From contig NZ_JACBYQ010000001.1 of the NCBI RefSeq assembly GCF_013408295.1, positions 248,001 through 312,000 on the forward strand: a DNA stretch of 64,000 nt, given 5' to 3'. Source of the DNA: Psychromicrobium silvestre. Lineage in GTDB: Bacteria > Actinomycetota > Actinomycetes > Actinomycetales > Micrococcaceae. The position numbers and the translations under genes are program-made. Below, in pieces: positions 45,437-54,722 of this stretch (positions within the stretch are counted from its first letter, which is position 1; every line of letters begins with the position of its first letter). The notes below the pieces were generated by a model. The model had not been told where the DNA came from. It did no database searches and saw only the letters and a program-made list of their open reading frames with translations.

Positions 45437-45501
45437 CCATCGAGTGTGGAGATCTGCACCTTTTGAGGGTGTTTTAAGGTGCAGATCTCCACACTCGATG
45501 G
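45437..45501. repeat. Perfect 26-bp inverted repeat (hairpin)
   Basis: Arms at 45437-45462 and 45476-45501 are exact reverse complements, with a 13-base loop. The arm core is GAGTGTGGAGATCTGCACC. No T-run follows on either strand, though it could still stop transcription from the upstream gene. It sits between the aldo/keto reductase stop and the sensor kinase. Such a perfect long palindrome suggests a dispersed mobile-type repeat or a dimeric binding site. Confidence 0.9.
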
Positions 45502-45561
45502 GTGGTGAGGGGTTGGGTGGTGATTGGAATCGGTGGCGAATTGGCGAGGAGGCTAAGCATC

Positions 45562-47250
45562 ATGAAGGAACGACGCTCCGGCGGCAAACGTCGATGGTTT
45601 CCGCGCCTGGCCTTCTCCACCCGACTCTTGCTACAGCAGATTTTCGTGATCGGTTTCGTCGTGGTGCTGGTCAGCGGAGTGGCAGGTTGGCTCGCCTATC
45701 AGAGACTGGTAGCCGAAGTTGGGTCCAAAGCTTTGGCGGTTTCGCAGTCGATTTCGGAGAACACCTCAATCCGTTCCGCGCTCACTCAGGCGGCCGGAAC
45801 GATGCCCAGCCAGCAGGTGCTGATGAGTGGTTCGGTCCAGCAGATCGCGGAAGCCGTCCGGGAAAGGACTGGTGCGCTCTTCGTGGTGGTCGCCGACCGG
45901 AACGGAATACGTTGGTCGCATCCGGAACCCACCGAACTGGGTCAACACGTCACCACTAGCCCTGATATTCCGCTCAACGGGCAGGAGATTGTGGAAACCG
46001 AATCCGGCTCGTTAGGGCCCTCGGTGCGTGCCAAGGTCCCGCTGCGGGGCATCGACGGCGGCATCGTGGGTGAGGTCAGTGTTGGTTACTCTACTCAGGA
46101 AGTTCTGTACGGGATGTGGGGTTCGGTGGCTCCCATCCTTGGCGTTGGAGCACTTTCCCTCGGCCTGGGCGTGCTTGGCACTAGCGCCTCCCTGGCCAAT
46201 CTGCGTCGGCGCACCCGGGGACTGGAACTGGAGGAAATCAGTACCCTGGCGCAGAACCAGGAAGTGGTTCTGCACGGTGTGGCAGAGGGCGTACTGGGCT
46301 TGGACGCACAGCGTCGAATCACCATTTGCAATGACAAAGCGCGGGAGTTGCTGGGCGTGCCGGATCCGGTAGGGAAACAGTTTTCCGAACTCCCGCTGCC
46401 GGAGACAGTGTTTGAACTTTTGGCTCAGGGCTCCGATCAGAGCGCGCAGATAGTGGTGAACAAATTGGTGTTGCTAATCAATGCCCTCAAAGTGGCGCGT
46501 GGGGACCATGATCTTGGCTGGGTGGTGATGGTGCGGGATCGTCGTTCGGTGCAGGCGCTGAGCCGCCAACTTGAAGCCGTCTCCACGCTTTCCTCGGCCC
46601 TCCGCGCGCAGCGCCACGAGTTCGCCAATCGGCTGCATGTGGTCACCGGCCTGCTGGACATGGGGCAAGGCGAATCCGCCTTGTCCTATCTTCGGGAAAG
46701 TTTGGATAGCGGTCCCTTGAGTTATCCGCTGCAGAACGGCGAGCTCATCACCGACACCTATTTGGCAGCCTTCCTGGGCGCAAAGAGTACTCAAGCGGCA
46801 GAACGAGGAGTGCAATTGCGGATAGGTGCCAATACCCTGGTTCACTATCCGGTGCGGGATGCACAGAACGCCACTGCGGTGATCGGCAATCTGGTGGATA
46901 ATGCGATTACCGCAGCGGTGCATGGCAGCAATACCGAACGATGGGTTGAGGTGGAATTGCTGAGTGATCGCAGTTCCTTAGTTGTCACGGTGGCGGATTC
47001 CGGCGACGGAGTGCGCCTTGCGGACAGTGAGCAGATCTTCACCGAGGGCTTCACCACCTCAAGTTCATCCCGAGCCTCCACCGGCCTGGGGGAGGGCATT
47101 GGCCTCGGCCTGGCCAGGCAATTCGCTAGGCTCGACGGCGGCGATCTGGTCATTCTCTTCGCTGGCGAGCCGAACGGGCCGGGGGCGGTCTTTATGGCCC
47201 GTTTAGAGAAGGTTTTGGAAATGAGTGAGGTAGCTGAAGATGACGACTAA
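45562..47250 (+). CDS. Sensor histidine kinase, CitA/DcuS type
   Basis: This 562-residue membrane kinase has helix 1 (about 20-45), an extracytoplasmic sensor domain (to about 185), helix 2 (WGSVAPILGVGALSLGLGVL), a cytoplasmic PAS domain (AEGVLGLDAQRRITICNDKA), a SpoOB-like dimerisation segment with the phospho-accepting His in LRAQRHEFANRLHVVTGLLD, and a HATPase domain (VIGNLVDNAITAAVHG; GEGIGLGLARQFARL). Family members sense citrate or C4-dicarboxylates. GAGGAGG precedes ATG 45562; a longer frame to 45502 starts inside the hairpin. It overlaps the response regulator by 11 bases. No transporter gene is adjacent. Confidence 0.9.
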   Translation: MKERRSGGKRRWFPRLAFSTRLLLQQIFVIGFVVVLVSGVAGWLAYQRLVAEVGSKALAVSQSISENTSIRSALTQAAGTMPSQQVLMSGSVQQIAEAVRERTGALFVVVADRNGIRWSHPEPTELGQHVTTSPDIPLNGQEIVETESGSLGPSVRAKVPLRGIDGGIVGEVSVGYSTQEVLYGMWGSVAPILGVGALSLGLGVLGTSASLANLRRRTRGLELEEISTLAQNQEVVLHGVAEGVLGLDAQRRITICNDKARELLGVPDPVGKQFSELPLPETVFELLAQGSDQSAQIVVNKLVLLINALKVARGDHDLGWVVMVRDRRSVQALSRQLEAVSTLSSALRAQRHEFANRLHVVTGLLDMGQGESALSYLRESLDSGPLSYPLQNGELITDTYLAAFLGAKSTQAAERGVQLRIGANTLVHYPVRDAQNATAVIGNLVDNAITAAVHGSNTERWVEVELLSDRSSLVVTVADSGDGVRLADSEQIFTEGFTTSSSSRASTGLGEGIGLGLARQFARLDGGDLVILFAGEPNGPGAVFMARLEKVLEMSEVAEDDD

Positions 47251-47899
47251 TTTTCGAGTTTTAGTGGTCGATGACGATTTCCATGTGGCTCGGCTGCACC
47301 GAGATTATGTGGCCCGGGTTCCCGGGTTCACCGCCTTGGACCCGGTGGGTTCGGGGGAGTCGGCCTTAAGAGCAATTTCCGCATTGCGACCGGATTTGGT
47401 GCTCATCGATATTTTCCTCCCCGATCGCAGCGGCTTGGACCTGCTCTCTCAGATCGATGTGGACGCTATGGTGCTTAGCGCGGCTCGGGACTCCGAGTCG
47501 ATTTTGCGAGCACGACGGCGCGGCGCGCTGGCTTATTTGATTAAGCCCTTTGATCCTGAGGTACTTAGCGTGAAGCTGCGCGGCTACGCCCGGTACCGAA
47601 AGCTGCTGGATTCCAGTAGCAACCTGGACCAGGAATCTGTAGAACGCGCATCGCGGCAATTTTCTGCAGCCGAGACGAGCAAAAAGCCACGTTCAGTGAC
47701 CGAGCAGGAAATTCGGGGAGCTCTGCAGCGGGCCTCGGGGCAACATCGGACGGCCCTGGAAGTGGCCCAGGAGATTGGTGTCTCCCGGGCCACTGCGCAG
47801 CGCTATCTTTCGGTTCTGGTCGAGGACGGCTCGGTGAGTGTCTCGTTACGATACGGGGCTACCGGTCGTCCAGAGCACTCCTACAGCTTGTCCTCCTGA
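47240..47899 (+). CDS. Response regulator, CitB/DcuR type
   Basis: This 219-residue protein has a receiver domain with acidic pocket VLVVDDDFHVARLH, phospho-accepting Asp57 in LVLIDIFLPDRSGLDLL, and Lys in GALAYLIKPFDPEVLS. The C-terminal winged helix (ALEVAQEIGVSRATAQRYLS) binds DNA. It pairs with the CitA/DcuS-type kinase. Its stop is only 4 bases from the convergent fadB stop, with no visible terminator between them. Target genes are not evident in this window. Confidence 0.92.
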   Translation: MTTNFRVLVVDDDFHVARLHRDYVARVPGFTALDPVGSGESALRAISALRPDLVLIDIFLPDRSGLDLLSQIDVDAMVLSAARDSESILRARRRGALAYLIKPFDPEVLSVKLRGYARYRKLLDSSSNLDQESVERASRQFSAAETSKKPRSVTEQEIRGALQRASGQHRTALEVAQEIGVSRATAQRYLSVLVEDGSVSVSLRYGATGRPEHSYSLSS

Positions 47900-47903
47900 A
47901 CCT

Positions 47904-50060
47904 TTAGACCGGCTTGGAGGCGATTCCGGGGGCGTGGAAACGCTTCCCATTGACTCGTTCAGAGGCGCCCACGCGGTCTAGATAAGGGGTGATGCCGCCT
48001 AAGAACATCGGCCAACCAGCGCCCAGGATCATGCACAGGTCAACGTCCTCGGGGCCAGCCACCACTCCCTCGGAGAGCATGAGGCCGATTTCCTCCGCCA
48101 GCGCATCCTGGGTACGGAGCAGCAGTTCCTCGCCGCTGATTGGCGAATCACCGAATTCCAGCAGGTCTAAGGTCTCCTGAGATACGAATGGCCCATCCTC
48201 TCCGCTTTCCCAGATGCCCTTTTTCCCGGCGTCGATGAGGCGCTGTTGATTGGCCGAGACCCAGAAACGCTCACCGAAGGCGGTGTGCAGGGATTCGGAG
48301 ACATGCAGAGCCACCGGTACGCCGACCATGGCGAGCAGGGTAAACGGCGTCATCGGCAAACCCATGGGTTTTAGGGCGGTATCCGCAGTGCGGGCATCGG
48401 TGCCCTTATCGAAGGCCTCAGCCACCACACCCATCAGCCGCAGCAAAACCCGGTTGACCACAAAAGCTGCCGCGTCCTTGACTAACACGGCGTTCTTCTT
48501 CAGTGACTTAGCGGTTTCGAAGGCGGTGGCTAGCACTGCATCGGAGGTCTTCGGGGCGCGCACGATCTCCAGCAAGGGCATCACGGCGACCGGATTGAAG
48601 AAGTGGAATCCGACCAGACGCTCCGGATGCTTCAGATCGGCAGCCATTGCGGTTACCGAAAGCGAGGAGGTGTTAGTTGCCAGGATGCAATCTTCGGAGA
48701 CGATTTTCTCTAGCTCGGCGAAGACATCCTTCTTCACCTGCAGTTCCTCGAAAACGGCTTCAATCACGAAATCCGCATCGGCAAAGACTTCCTTGGACGC
48801 CGATCCGGTGACCAAGGCTTTGGTGCGGTTTGCGGCGTCGGCTGAAATTCGCTTTTTGGCCAGCAATTTATCGACCTCGGCGTGGACGTAGCCCACGCCC
48901 TTATCCACTCGGGCCTGGTCGATATCGGTCATTACCACCGGCACCTTCAGCTGCCGGGCAAAGACCAGTGCTAACTGGCTGGCCATCAACCCGGCCCCGA
49001 CCACGCCCACCTTAGTCACCGGCTTAGCCAACGACTTATCGGGAGCGCCTGCCGGGCGCTTGGCTCGCTTCTGCACCAAATCTAGGAAGGCATAGACGGT
49101 GGCGTGGAACTCATCGGTTTGCATCAAATCGCCCAGGGCTTCGACCTCGGCTGCTGCAGATTCCTGCTGGCTCCAGGACTTACCCTTCTCCATCAGCTCC
49201 ACCACCTTCAGCGGCGCCGGGGCCGCATTGGAGGTCTTTGCTTTGATAATGCTCTTGGCAGCCGCAATAGCCTGATCCCAGGCTGCAGATTGTTCCTCAG
49301 TGAGCGGTTCCGAAACGGAATGGGGACGTTCGACGGCGATCTCACCGGAGAGTACCTTGGCCGCCCAAGCGATGGACTGCTCCAGGAAGTCAGCGGGCTC
49401 AAAGAGCGCATCGGCAACACCGAGTTTATAAGCGGCAGGTCCGGAGAGCGTGCGGTTATTGCTCAGCGGGTTCTCCACCATCACCTTGACCGCTTCGGCC
49501 GGGCCGATCAAGCGAGGCAATTTGTAGACGCCACCCCAGCCGGGAACCAGCCCCAGGAAAGCTTCCGGCAGGCCGAGCGCACCCGCTGCTGTGGAGACGG
49601 TGCGGTAATTAGCGTTGAGTGCGATTTCCAATCCGCCACCCAGGGCAACGCCATTAATAAAGACGAAGCTCGGCACTCCCAGGTCATTGAGGGTGTCGTA
49701 GACATAGTGACCCAGCTGGGCCATCCAGACGCCATTCTCCCGGGCCTTGAGGCCCTTCACCGCGGATAGATCGGCACCGGCCACCAGGAAGTAGGGCTTG
49801 CCGGTGATTCCGACGCCGATAATCTCACCGCGGGCTGCCCGCTCACGCTGGGCCTCCAACACGGTGCCCAATTCCACCAGGGTATTGGGGCCCAGCGTGG
49901 TGGGGCGTTTGTGGTCTAAGCCGTTGTCCAAGGTGATCAGGGCGAAAGTCCCGATCTTCTCGCCCTTCGGCCCGGAAAGCTCAATGTCCTTCAGTAGGGA
50001 GTGGGTGACAATCTCGTTCGGGAACAAATCGGTCAGTGCGCTGAAATCCTTGGCGCTCAT
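47904..50060 (-). CDS. fadB: Fatty-acid oxidation complex alpha subunit (enoyl-CoA hydratase / 3-hydroxyacyl-CoA dehydrogenase)
   Basis: This bifunctional beta-oxidation enzyme (718 aa) catalyses hydration of enoyl-CoA and NAD-dependent oxidation of 3-hydroxyacyl-CoA. The N-terminal crotonase domain (about residues 10-300) contains PYFLVAGADLSAVKGLKA and LGLPEAFLGLVPGWGGVYKL. The NAD-binding domain begins near 345 with VGVVGAGLMASQLALVFAR, and the catalytic-type sequence LVGFHFFNPVAVMPLLEIV is intact. The C-terminal 3HCDH domains follow. The start at 50060 has AAAGGACGG upstream; the frame to 50165 overlaps fadA. It overlaps fadA by 4 bases. Confidence 0.94.
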   Translation of the reverse strand: MSAKDFSALTDLFPNEIVTHSLLKDIELSGPKGEKIGTFALITLDNGLDHKRPTTLGPNTLVELGTVLEAQRERAARGEIIGVGITGKPYFLVAGADLSAVKGLKARENGVWMAQLGHYVYDTLNDLGVPSFVFINGVALGGGLEIALNANYRTVSTAAGALGLPEAFLGLVPGWGGVYKLPRLIGPAEAVKVMVENPLSNNRTLSGPAAYKLGVADALFEPADFLEQSIAWAAKVLSGEIAVERPHSVSEPLTEEQSAAWDQAIAAAKSIIKAKTSNAAPAPLKVVELMEKGKSWSQQESAAAEVEALGDLMQTDEFHATVYAFLDLVQKRAKRPAGAPDKSLAKPVTKVGVVGAGLMASQLALVFARQLKVPVVMTDIDQARVDKGVGYVHAEVDKLLAKKRISADAANRTKALVTGSASKEVFADADFVIEAVFEELQVKKDVFAELEKIVSEDCILATNTSSLSVTAMAADLKHPERLVGFHFFNPVAVMPLLEIVRAPKTSDAVLATAFETAKSLKKNAVLVKDAAAFVVNRVLLRLMGVVAEAFDKGTDARTADTALKPMGLPMTPFTLLAMVGVPVALHVSESLHTAFGERFWVSANQQRLIDAGKKGIWESGEDGPFVSQETLDLLEFGDSPISGEELLLRTQDALAEEIGLMLSEGVVAGPEDVDLCMILGAGWPMFLGGITPYLDRVGASERVNGKRFHAPGIASKPV

Positions 50061-51340
50061 GCTGTCGCCGTCCTTTCTGAAATGGCTTCGGAGCTGCTGG
50101 CGGTGGTGCCGTCGAAATGCGGGTTTTCCCAGATCACGGTGGCACCCATGCCCAAGCCAATACACATCGTGGTAATGCCGTACTGGACCGAGTGGTCTTC
50201 TTCGAACTGCCTGGCCAACTGGTTCATCAGGCGGACCCCGGAGGAAGCGAGCGGGTGCCCGACGGCGATGGCGCCACCGTAGCGGTTGACTCGGGGATCG
50301 TCATCGGCGATGCCAAAGTAATCCAGGAAGGAGAGCACTTGGACGGCGAAGGCTTCATTGATCTCAAATAGCCCAATGTCCTCGATGCTCAGTCCGGCGT
50401 TCTTGAGCGCCTTCTCGGTGGCCGGGACCGGGCCGATGCCCATTACTTCGGGCTCCACCCCGGCGAAGCCGTAACTGACAAGTTTCATCTTTACCGGCAG
50501 GCCCAGCTCCTCGGCTGCCTCGGCGGAGGCCAGAATCGCTGCGGTGGCTCCGTCGTTGAGTCCGGCGGCATTGCCTGCTGTGACCCGGCCATGCGGACGG
50601 AAGGGAGTGCGCAGGCTGGCCAGGTCCTCCAGGGTAGTCCCTGGGCGGGGTGGCTCGTCCACGGTGTTGAGGTTCCAGCTGCTACCGGAGCTATTGCCCT
50701 CGGCGTCCTTTGGCTCGGCCTTGAAGGATGCTACCGCCACCAGGTCGGGCTGAATCTGACCCTTTTCGTAGGCGGCGGCTAGCTTGGTTTGTGAGTTCAT
50801 GGCGTAACGATCGGTGCGTTCCTTGGTGATGGCCGGAAAGCGGTCGTGCAGGTTTTCGGCTGTATTGCCCATGTTTAGCGCGGCCGGATCAACCAGACGC
50901 TCGCTCAGGAAACGCGGGTTCGGATCGGCGCCGGAGCCCATCGGGTGATGACCCATATGCTCGACCCCGCCGGCGATCACCACGTCATAGGCACCAAAAC
51001 CAATGCCGGAGGCCGTGGTGGTGACCGCGGTCATCGCTCCGGCGCACATTCTGTCGATGGCGAAACCAGGTACCGAGCGGGGCAGCCCGGCTAGTAGCGC
51101 GGCGCTGCGGCCAATGGTTAGTCCCTGGTCGCCGGTCTGGGTGGTTGCCGCGATAGCGACGTCATCAATCCGCTCGCCGGGCAGTGAAGGATTGCGTCGC
51201 ATCAGCTCACGGATGCACTTCACCACCAGATCATCGGCCCGGGTATTGGCGTAGATTCCCTTTTCCCCAGCCTTCCCGAAGGGGGTTCGGACGCCGTCGA
51301 CAAAAACTACTTCACGGACTTGCCGTGCTTGTGGGCTCAC
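50057..51340 (-). CDS. fadA: Acetyl-CoA acyltransferase (3-ketoacyl-CoA thiolase)
   Basis: This thiolase (427 aa) is the last step of beta-oxidation. The nucleophilic Cys is in FAIDRMCAGAMTAVTTTAS, the His in GGAIAVGHPLASSGVRLMNQ, and the second Cys in TTMCIGLGMGATVIWEN. GTG 51340 with GAGGAG upstream is preferred; a longer frame to 51385 lacks support. It leads the fadA-fadB operon, and the arrangement matches actinobacterial fadAB beside rnd (as with Rv0859-Rv0860-type pairs). Confidence 0.94.
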   Translation of the reverse strand: MSPQARQVREVVFVDGVRTPFGKAGEKGIYANTRADDLVVKCIRELMRRNPSLPGERIDDVAIAATTQTGDQGLTIGRSAALLAGLPRSVPGFAIDRMCAGAMTAVTTTASGIGFGAYDVVIAGGVEHMGHHPMGSGADPNPRFLSERLVDPAALNMGNTAENLHDRFPAITKERTDRYAMNSQTKLAAAYEKGQIQPDLVAVASFKAEPKDAEGNSSGSSWNLNTVDEPPRPGTTLEDLASLRTPFRPHGRVTAGNAAGLNDGATAAILASAEAAEELGLPVKMKLVSYGFAGVEPEVMGIGPVPATEKALKNAGLSIEDIGLFEINEAFAVQVLSFLDYFGIADDDPRVNRYGGAIAVGHPLASSGVRLMNQLARQFEEDHSVQYGITTMCIGLGMGATVIWENPHFDGTTASSSEAISERTATA

Positions 51341-51458
51341 TTTGGCTCCTCGTATGGGCGAAACGACGGTGTGGCGCAACCTCATTATCGAGCCACTAGG
51401 ACCATGCTACTCATGGGTAACATGTTGTTTCAAACGCCACAGCCTGCCGAGCCATTTT

Positions 51459-52886
51459 TTACTCTGGAGCGGTCCCGGCTGCTGTTTTGGTCGGTAGCGG
51501 TTCCGGATGCAGGAAGGCCTCCAAAAGGATCGGGGTGACCAGCTTAATCTGCCAGCCGCGAGCACCGAGATCGGCCAGGGCTGAAGCGATCGATTCCAGT
51601 TCGAAGAACTCCGGCGGACGCCAGCAGAGGCGGCGCAGGAAGTCAGGGGTAAGCAGGTTCTCCAGCGGCAGATTGAGCTCCCCAGCCTTGGCTGCCAATC
51701 TCGGGCGGGCGGTGGCTAGCCTGGCCGCAGCCTCCGGGTCCTTTTCCGCCCAAGCACGAGGCGGCGGCGGAGAGTTGCTGGGTAGGTGTTGCGGAGGTAA
51801 CTCCTTGAGTGCTTTCGCCGTGGTGATGGCACGGAGCCAGCGGGGAGCTTCTCGCTGGGCTGCCCTGCCGTGAAAACCTGGAATCGCCAAGAGCTGCGGG
51901 ATGGTGTTGGGCATTGCTTTGGCGGCAACTATCAGTGCCGAATCAGGCAGTAGCCTACCGGGTGCCACATCGCGGTTTTGCGCTAAGGCGTCGCGTTCCA
52001 GCCAGAGCTCCCGTACCGCAGCAATCTGCCTGCGGTCCCTGAGCTGATGTAAGCCGGAGGCGCGGCGCCAAGGATCGACGCGCGGGGCGGGGGGGCCCGC
52101 CTCCAGAAGGGCTTGAAACTCTTCTTGTGCCCACTCAAGTTTGCCGTCCTCGGTGAGTAGCTCCACCAGTTCCTCGCGCAGCTCGGCGAGTACCTCGACG
52201 TCGAGCGCCGCATAGCGCAGCCAAGGCTCCGGTAGTGGCCTGGTGGACCAGTCCGCTGCGGAATGTTCTTTGGCTAAGCCGAAGCCCAGCAATTGCTCCA
52301 CGACGGCGGCCAGCCCCACCTTGGGCAGGCCAGCAATTCTGGCGGCCAGTTCGGTATCGAAAAGCGCGTCCGGCCACATGCCTAGTTCGGAAAGGCAAGG
52401 CAAATCCTGAGTGGCGGCGTGCAAGATCCATTCGACGCCGCGCAGTGCCTGGTCAATGATCTTCAAATCTTCAAAAGGCTCAGGATCGATGAGCCAGCTA
52501 CCCGCGCCTTCTCGGCGGATCTGGACCAGGAAGGCTCGTTGACCGTAGCGGAACCCGGAGGCCCGCTCGGCGTCCACCCCGGCTGGGCCGCTACCGGCAG
52601 CCAATGCCGCGGCAGCTCGTGCTAAGCCCTCAGCGGTGTTGATGATCAAGGGCACGCCGTCTCGTGGGGTGTCCAGAACAATCACTTCGGGCAACTCGGA
52701 GAGATCCGGCAGCTCGGAAACTTGGCTTGGCTCGGAGGCTTCGATCGGCTCGGTGGCTTCGGGACTCCCGGAGGCGGCTAAAGGCAATGGGGCAACTTCG
52801 ATGCTCTCAGCTTTCCTGCGGCTAGGCCTCCCGGAGCGGCTCCGGGTGCGTTTTTCCGAGGATTCTGAGGGATTCACTTGACTCAA
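51459..52886 (-). CDS. rnd: Ribonuclease D-like 3'-exonuclease with HRDC domain
   Basis: This 475-residue protein has a Ser/Glu-rich N-terminal tail (about 1-65). The DEDDy exonuclease has Asp/Glu in GVDAERASGFRYGQRAFLVQ, Asp in ILHAATQDLPCLSELGMWP, and the Tyr/Asp motif in WLRYAALDVEVLAELREELV. One or two HRDC domains follow (AVRELWLERDALAQNRDVAP). It processes tRNA or other RNA 3' ends. It starts at TTG 52886, whose TTGA overlaps the stop of the DUF3000 gene, so it is translationally coupled. In M. tuberculosis the same pair is Rv2681-Rv2680, from memory. Confidence 0.9.
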   Translation of the reverse strand: MSQVNPSESSEKRTRSRSGRPSRRKAESIEVAPLPLAASGSPEATEPIEASEPSQVSELPDLSELPEVIVLDTPRDGVPLIINTAEGLARAAAALAAGSGPAGVDAERASGFRYGQRAFLVQIRREGAGSWLIDPEPFEDLKIIDQALRGVEWILHAATQDLPCLSELGMWPDALFDTELAARIAGLPKVGLAAVVEQLLGFGLAKEHSAADWSTRPLPEPWLRYAALDVEVLAELREELVELLTEDGKLEWAQEEFQALLEAGPPAPRVDPWRRASGLHQLRDRRQIAAVRELWLERDALAQNRDVAPGRLLPDSALIVAAKAMPNTIPQLLAIPGFHGRAAQREAPRWLRAITTAKALKELPPQHLPSNSPPPPRAWAEKDPEAAARLATARPRLAAKAGELNLPLENLLTPDFLRRLCWRPPEFFELESIASALADLGARGWQIKLVTPILLEAFLHPEPLPTKTAAGTAPE

Positions 52887-53473
52887 CTGCGCCGCCGATG
52901 TGGCAGTGCGCTGACTCCCTCGGGTAGTGGCGGAAGCCCTGCGAAAGTGCAGACCATATCTGACCAGGCCTCCAGGTGATTCTTCACATTCTCACTTTCC
53001 GGAGTCCACGATGCACGCAGCTCAATATCGATGGAATCGGGCCTGCCTGCAAGCGATCCGTAACTTTCGGAGAGAATCCGAGTTGCGGTGCCGCCCGCAG
53101 CCCGATAATCGGCACCGTGGCTCTCCAAAGCTTCGACCAACCAGGTCCAAGCCACCGAACCGAGCATGGCATCGGTGCCAATATCGGCTTCCAGCTGAGC
53201 CCGGATATAGGTCACAATCCGGAAGGTGCCATCCCAAAGGTCCGAACCCTCCGGATCGTGCAGCAGAATGAATCTCCCGGTGGCCAATTCGGACGGTTCC
53301 CGATTCGGCTCGCTGGCAGGCTCAAAGACCTCGGCACCGAGGGCCACCGCGAACGGAGCCAAGCGGGAGGGGGCAGGAATTTCTTCCAACCGCAATTCAC
53401 TGCGGCAATTGCCCTGGCGCAATGTTCCCAGGGCGGTCAAGAAGTCAGAGGGGACTTGTGCAAGCGCGCTCAC
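52883..53473 (-). CDS. DUF3000 protein
   Basis: This 196-residue protein is of the actinobacterial DUF3000 family. It begins MSALAQVPSDFLTALGTLRQ and contains LRLEEIPAPSRLAPFAVALG, GRFILLHDPEGSDLWDGTFR and TYIRAQLEADIGTDAMLG. There is no membrane segment. The constant position directly before rnd suggests a linked role in RNA metabolism, though the function is unknown. It is the first gene of the pair. Confidence 0.88.
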   Translation of the reverse strand: MSALAQVPSDFLTALGTLRQGNCRSELRLEEIPAPSRLAPFAVALGAEVFEPASEPNREPSELATGRFILLHDPEGSDLWDGTFRIVTYIRAQLEADIGTDAMLGSVAWTWLVEALESHGADYRAAGGTATRILSESYGSLAGRPDSIDIELRASWTPESENVKNHLEAWSDMVCTFAGLPPLPEGVSALPHRRRS

Positions 53474-53552
53474 CCTGGAAGGCTATGCCTGAGCACCGAC
53501 AACGTAGCGAAGGCGCGCCGTTAGTGACCTAGCTGTAGCCGGAATCATCGGC

Positions 53553-54608
53553 TCAACTCGCGCTGACTTCGCTACGAATTGCCGCCAGGAAGGCATCGAT
53601 ATCCGCTTCCGTGGTATCGAATGAGCACATCCAGCGGACCTCACGGCGAGCCTCGTCCCAATCGTAGAAACGGAACTTCTCCCGCACCCGGTCGGCCACC
53701 CCCTCGGGAAGGATCGCAAAAACGCCGTTCGCCTGGGTCTGCTGAGTGGCCTGAACGCCAGGGATCTGATCAATGCCAGCGCGCAACCGGGCGGCCATGG
53801 CATTGGCGTGACCGGCCGAGCGTAGCCAGAGGTCGCCTTCGAGCAAGGCGATGAATTGAGCCGAAATAAACCGCATCTTCGAGGCAAGCTGCATATTCAG
53901 CTTGCGCAAATACTTCAAGCCCGGGGTAGCTGCCGGGTTGAGAGCGATCACGGCTTCACCGAAGATCAGTCCGTTTTTGGTGCCACCGAAGGAGAGTACA
54001 TCCACACCCGCATCGGTGGTGAAAGCCTTGAAGGGCAGTCCCAAATGGGCGGCCGCGTTGGCTAGGCGAGAGCCGTCCATGTGTAGCACCATGCCGCGTT
54101 CGTGCACATGGTCGGCAATGGCTTTGATTTCTTCTGGGGTGTAGCAGGTGCCTAATTCGGTGACCTGGGTGATGGAGACGGCCAGCGGTTGGGCACGGTG
54201 CTCATCACCCCAGCCCCAGGCTTCCCGGTCGATCAGCTCGGGGGTGAGCTTGCCGTCCGCCGTCTCCACGGTGAGCAGCTTCAGGCCGCCAACGCGTTCC
54301 GGAGCACCGCCCTCGTCCATATTGATGTGTGCGGTCTTCGCGGCGATCACCGCACCCCAGCGGGGCAGGGCTGCCTGCAGGCTGAGCACATTTGCGCCGG
54401 TGCCGTTGAATACCGGGTAGACCTCGATGCCCGGTCCAAAATGGCTTTCGAAAACTTCGGTGAGCTTCTCGGTATAAACATCCTCGCCATAGGAAACCTG
54501 GTGCCCCTCGTTCGCGGTCGCGAGAGCGGTCAAGATATCCGGGTGCACCCCGGAGTAGTTGTCGGAGGCAAAGCCGCGGAGATTTTTGTCGTGGAGCGAT
54601 TCAGTCAC
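53553..54608 (-). CDS. Low-specificity L-threonine aldolase family (PLP enzyme)
   Basis: This fold-type I PLP enzyme (351 aa) is related to threonine aldolase and beta-eliminating lyases that split beta-hydroxy amino acids to glycine and an aldehyde. It begins VTESLHDKNLRGFASDNYSG. Visible motifs are VFNGTGANVLSLQAA, the PLP-binding Asp in VLHMDGSRLANAAAHL, and the Schiff-base Lys in VLSFGGTKNGLIFGEA. GTG 54608 is preferred; GTG 54641 would add 11 residues. It is downstream of the SDR/DUF6421 pair on the same strand with a 114-base gap. Actual substrate is uncertain. Confidence 0.85.
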   Translation of the reverse strand: MTESLHDKNLRGFASDNYSGVHPDILTALATANEGHQVSYGEDVYTEKLTEVFESHFGPGIEVYPVFNGTGANVLSLQAALPRWGAVIAAKTAHINMDEGGAPERVGGLKLLTVETADGKLTPELIDREAWGWGDEHRAQPLAVSITQVTELGTCYTPEEIKAIADHVHERGMVLHMDGSRLANAAAHLGLPFKAFTTDAGVDVLSFGGTKNGLIFGEAVIALNPAATPGLKYLRKLNMQLASKMRFISAQFIALLEGDLWLRSAGHANAMAARLRAGIDQIPGVQATQQTQANGVFAILPEGVADRVREKFRFYDWDEARREVRWMCSFDTTEADIDAFLAAIRSEVSAS

Positions 54609-54722
54609 TTTTTTCCCTGGTTCAAAATAGTTCTTTGGCACCCGACAAGGGCACTGTCCATTCAGTACACTATCGCGATGTCGGTGGGCTAACGCTTAGC
54701 TGTGGAGATACGGATGTGGGGT

